Positions 62,901-64,000 of a DNA stretch of 64,000 nucleotides are shown one piece after another (positions within the stretch are counted from its first letter, which is position 1; each line of letters opens with the position of its first letter). The position numbers and the translations under genes were made by a program. This DNA comes from Actinomyces timonensis DSM 23838. Its GTDB lineage: Bacteria > Actinomycetota > Actinomycetes > Actinomycetales > Actinomycetaceae. Below the pieces are notes generated by a model that saw nothing but the letters and a program-made list of their open reading frames with translations, searched no databases and had not been told where the DNA came from. The stretch is from contig NZ_JH806633.1 in NCBI RefSeq assembly GCF_000295095.1, forward strand, positions 558,053 through 622,052. Direction: 5' to 3'.

Positions 62901-64000
62901 CAGTGAGGCGGCGAGGGCAGCGCGCTCCTCGCGGTCGGCGAGCTCGCCGGCGCGCAGGGTCCGCGACCACCAGTCGGCCTGGTCGGCGACCGCCTGGCCC
63001 AGGCCAGTGAAGGCCTCGGGGCGCAGGACGCGGCGGGCGGTGTCGAGGTCGAGCTCGCCGTTGCCCAGGCGGGCCAGGTCCTCGCGGGCGGTGGCCCAGC
63101 GGTCGTCGATGAGGACGGCGCGGGCGGGCTCGAAGGCCGGGGTGACGGACTTGACCCAGCCGGAGCCGAGCTCGGCGTCGATCGCCGCGAGGGCGGCGCG
63201 GGTGGCGGCCGCCTCGTCGTCGGCGTCCGCGGGGATCGTCACCTTCTCGGACAGGCCGAGGGCGTCGAGGATGGTGCGGGCGGTCGAGGCCAGGACACCG
63301 GACTCACCAGTGACGGTCGCCGCGAAGGCGTCCAGGGCGGCGGAGTCGACCACCGCTCCCCCGGCGCCGCCGGCGGCCGAGGGCTTGGCCACGCTCACGC
63401 CGTGGGCGCCGGCGACCGCCTGGACGGCGGAGTCGATGAGGGCGTCGACGGCGCTGGCGCTGGTCAGCGGGGCGGAGGAACCGAGGCTGGCCAGGTCCTC
63501 GCCGCGCATGGAGGCGCCCTCGCGGGTGCCCAGCATGAGCTCGGCGGTGACGTGGGAGACCCAGCCGTCGCCGAGGCCCCACGTGCCCTTGACCCGCTCG
63601 CCCACGCGCGTGGCGCGCACGCCGGAGGGGCCGAGGATGCGGCCCAGGCCCGTGCGAATGGCGTCGGACAGGACCGGCCCGAAGGCCTTGTAGCCGGGGG
63701 CCCCCTTGGCGACGGTGGCGGCCAGGGCCGTCATGTCGGCGTCAGCGGCGCCGTCGATGCTGGCGAGCTGGAGCTCGGTGCCCAGGTCCATGAGGAGCTG
63801 GTTGCGCCGGGAGGAGACGCCGTTGGTGAGGGTCTCGGTGGTGTCGGTGGCGCCGATCTGCTCGGGGCGGATCCGCGAGGCGTGGGCCAGGAGGACCGTC
63901 AGGGCGTCGGTGGCGCCGAAGGGCAGGTCGTCCACCGGGCCGCTGGCCGCCGGGGCGCTCTGGGCGGGCGCCGCCTCGGGGGCCGGGGCGGGGGCGGCCT
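59931..64000 (-). CDS. fas: Type I fatty acid synthase, C-terminal part (ACP-KR-KS)
   Basis: The frame is open to the right edge, so the N-terminal AT, ER, DH and MPT domains are outside the window; 1356 codons are visible. An Ala/Pro-rich linker at the edge leads to the ACP domain, whose phosphopantetheine Ser is in NGVSSRRNQLLMDLG. A ketoreductase region follows (GGATVVATSSRLSHERL, TRLYREHASAGARL). The ketosynthase has the Cys in QPVSACATAAVSIEE (near 61038), the His in VSKHDTSTGAND and the second His in KTITGHAKGGAAVFQ. It elongates fatty acids iteratively with NADPH. AcpS is encoded nearby. Confidence 0.96.
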   Translation of the reverse strand, partial: AAPAPAPEAAPAQSAPAASGPVDDLPFGATDALTVLLAHASRIRPEQIGATDTTETLTNGVSSRRNQLLMDLGTELQLASIDGAADADMTALAATVAKGAPGYKAFGPVLSDAIRTGLGRILGPSGVRATRVGERVKGTWGLGDGWVSHVTAELMLGTREGASMRGEDLASLGSSAPLTSASAVDALIDSAVQAVAGAHGVSVAKPSAAGGAGGAVVDSAALDAFAATVTGESGVLASTARTILDALGLSEKVTIPADADDEAAATRAALAAIDAELGSGWVKSVTPAFEPARAVLIDDRWATAREDLARLGNGELDLDTARRVLRPEAFTGLGQAVADQADWWSRTLRAGELADREERAALAASLASAARAAAAPGDAATRWADDVAVVTGVAPGSIAAAVTGEILAGGATVVATSSRLSHERLAFATRLYREHASAGARLWIVPANLASYRDVDALADWIGHEQAVTAGGKTTVVKEALVPTLLFPFAAPRVMGTLADAGPEAESQTRLLLWSVERSIAALSAIGTDTHVDHRLHVVLPGSPNRGTFGGDGAYGEVKAALDAIVNRWSSESAWSGRVTLAHPRIGWVRGTGLMGGNDPLVDAVEAAGVRTWSTEEMAAELMGLCDTATRARAAERPVEADLTGGLGDGIDLVALRESAAASLAAKAAPAEQRAEIRALPSPVVPTQPTAPQWGDVEADLDDMVVIVSTGEISTWGSGRTRREAELGMSGGEDVELTAAGVLELAWGMGLLTWYDSPKAGWYDTDGERVPEEDIWTRYRDEVVARCGIREFVDDGVIATIADEEVPVYLDHDITLSVPDEATARTIEDSDPEHTLVAPDAETGEWTVTRLAGSLARVPRRAALSRTVGGQFPVDFDPERWGIPAAMVQGMDTIASWNLVTAVEAFLAAGFTPAELLTAVHPSDVASTQGTGFGGMESMRKMFVGRLLGEERPSDILQEALPNVVAAHVMQSYIGGYGSMVQPVSACATAAVSIEEGWDKIALGKADVVIAGAIDDISIESVVGFGNMSATAEAAAMRAKGISDRHFSRANDRRRGGFVEAEGGGTVILARASVAARMGLPVAGVVGFVSSYADGAHTSIPAPGLGALGAGRGGTDSRLARALRALGVEADDIALVSKHDTSTGANDPNESELHTRLARALGRSEGNPLVAVSQKTITGHAKGGAAVFQVAGLTEILATGIAPGNASLDVVDAPLAKDAFWVWPRTPMRLAGRGGASGRVPGAGPVRAGLLTSLGFGHVSGLIALVHPGAFEAALRKASGQEAVDAWLASANARLAAGTRRRRAGMIGRVELFEQVQGRRLGEAGKNRDPHEVEAAMLLDPEARLGADGVYHAGE

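Overview
The window is a GC-rich chromosomal segment from an actinobacterium. RbpA, PafB/PafC, OpcA, GarA, a MerR pair around a DUF151 protein, a split Lnt/polyprenol-phosphate-mannose synthase pair, a Cmk-Der fusion and a giant type I fatty acid synthase occur together. This suggests an Actinomyces-type member of the Actinomycetales. Genus is inferred from gene content; no 16S gene is present.

Layout. 1-3.4 kb: 3' part of cmk-der, then an LtrA-like membrane protein bracketed by a 79-bp copy of the der 3' end. 3.4-8.5 kb: glyoxalase-fold protein, an AT-richer pentapeptide-repeat membrane protein, pgi and a MoeB-rhodanese. 8.6-11.3 kb: tRNA-Pro(GGG) followed by accessory DNA (HicAB toxin-antitoxin, transposase remnant, an orphan gene). 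11.3-20.2 kb: GH31 glycosidase, TetR plus DHA2 exporter, HAD phosphatase, esterase, S4 protein, secreted HNH nuclease. 20.2-26.3 kb: oxidative pentose phosphate locus, zwf-opcA-pgl divergent from gnd, with an aldo/keto reductase. 26.3-33.6 kb: pepN, the garA-ftsR-DUF151-merR cluster and an Hsp70-like protein. 33.7-38.4 kb: sucrose-type PTS with LacI repressor, SGNH hydrolase, small membrane protein. 38.5-41.1 kb: a mosaic block with a GNAT/P-loop kinase fusion, a 5'-truncated pfkA and a GNAT 3' fragment. 41.2-52.5 kb: hydrolase, rbpA, then the ppm1-lnt-helY-tatC-tatA-pafC-pafB group read leftwards, and DUF3866. 52.6-59.8 kb: hisE-hisG, an FMN-riboswitch-controlled ABC system (ribXY type), a truncated EamA gene, pncA, acpS and putP. 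59.9-64 kb: 3' part of fas.

How the genes work together. Pgi, Zwf, OpcA, Pgl and Gnd form the glucose-6-phosphate branch point and NADPH supply; FAS I, activated by AcpS, consumes NADPH. HelY, TatAC, Lnt and Ppm1 serve RNA handling, protein export and envelope modification. RbpA, PafBC and the MerR proteins serve transcription control.

Most notable signals. At least 13 genes have a TANNNT -10 box 6-7 nt before the start codon, which predicts leaderless transcripts. An FMN riboswitch precedes a NMT1-type ABC transporter. Two 63-bp repeats sit just downstream of unrelated minus-strand genes. Two loci (ltrA and the GNAT/pfkA block) carry clear scars of recombination.
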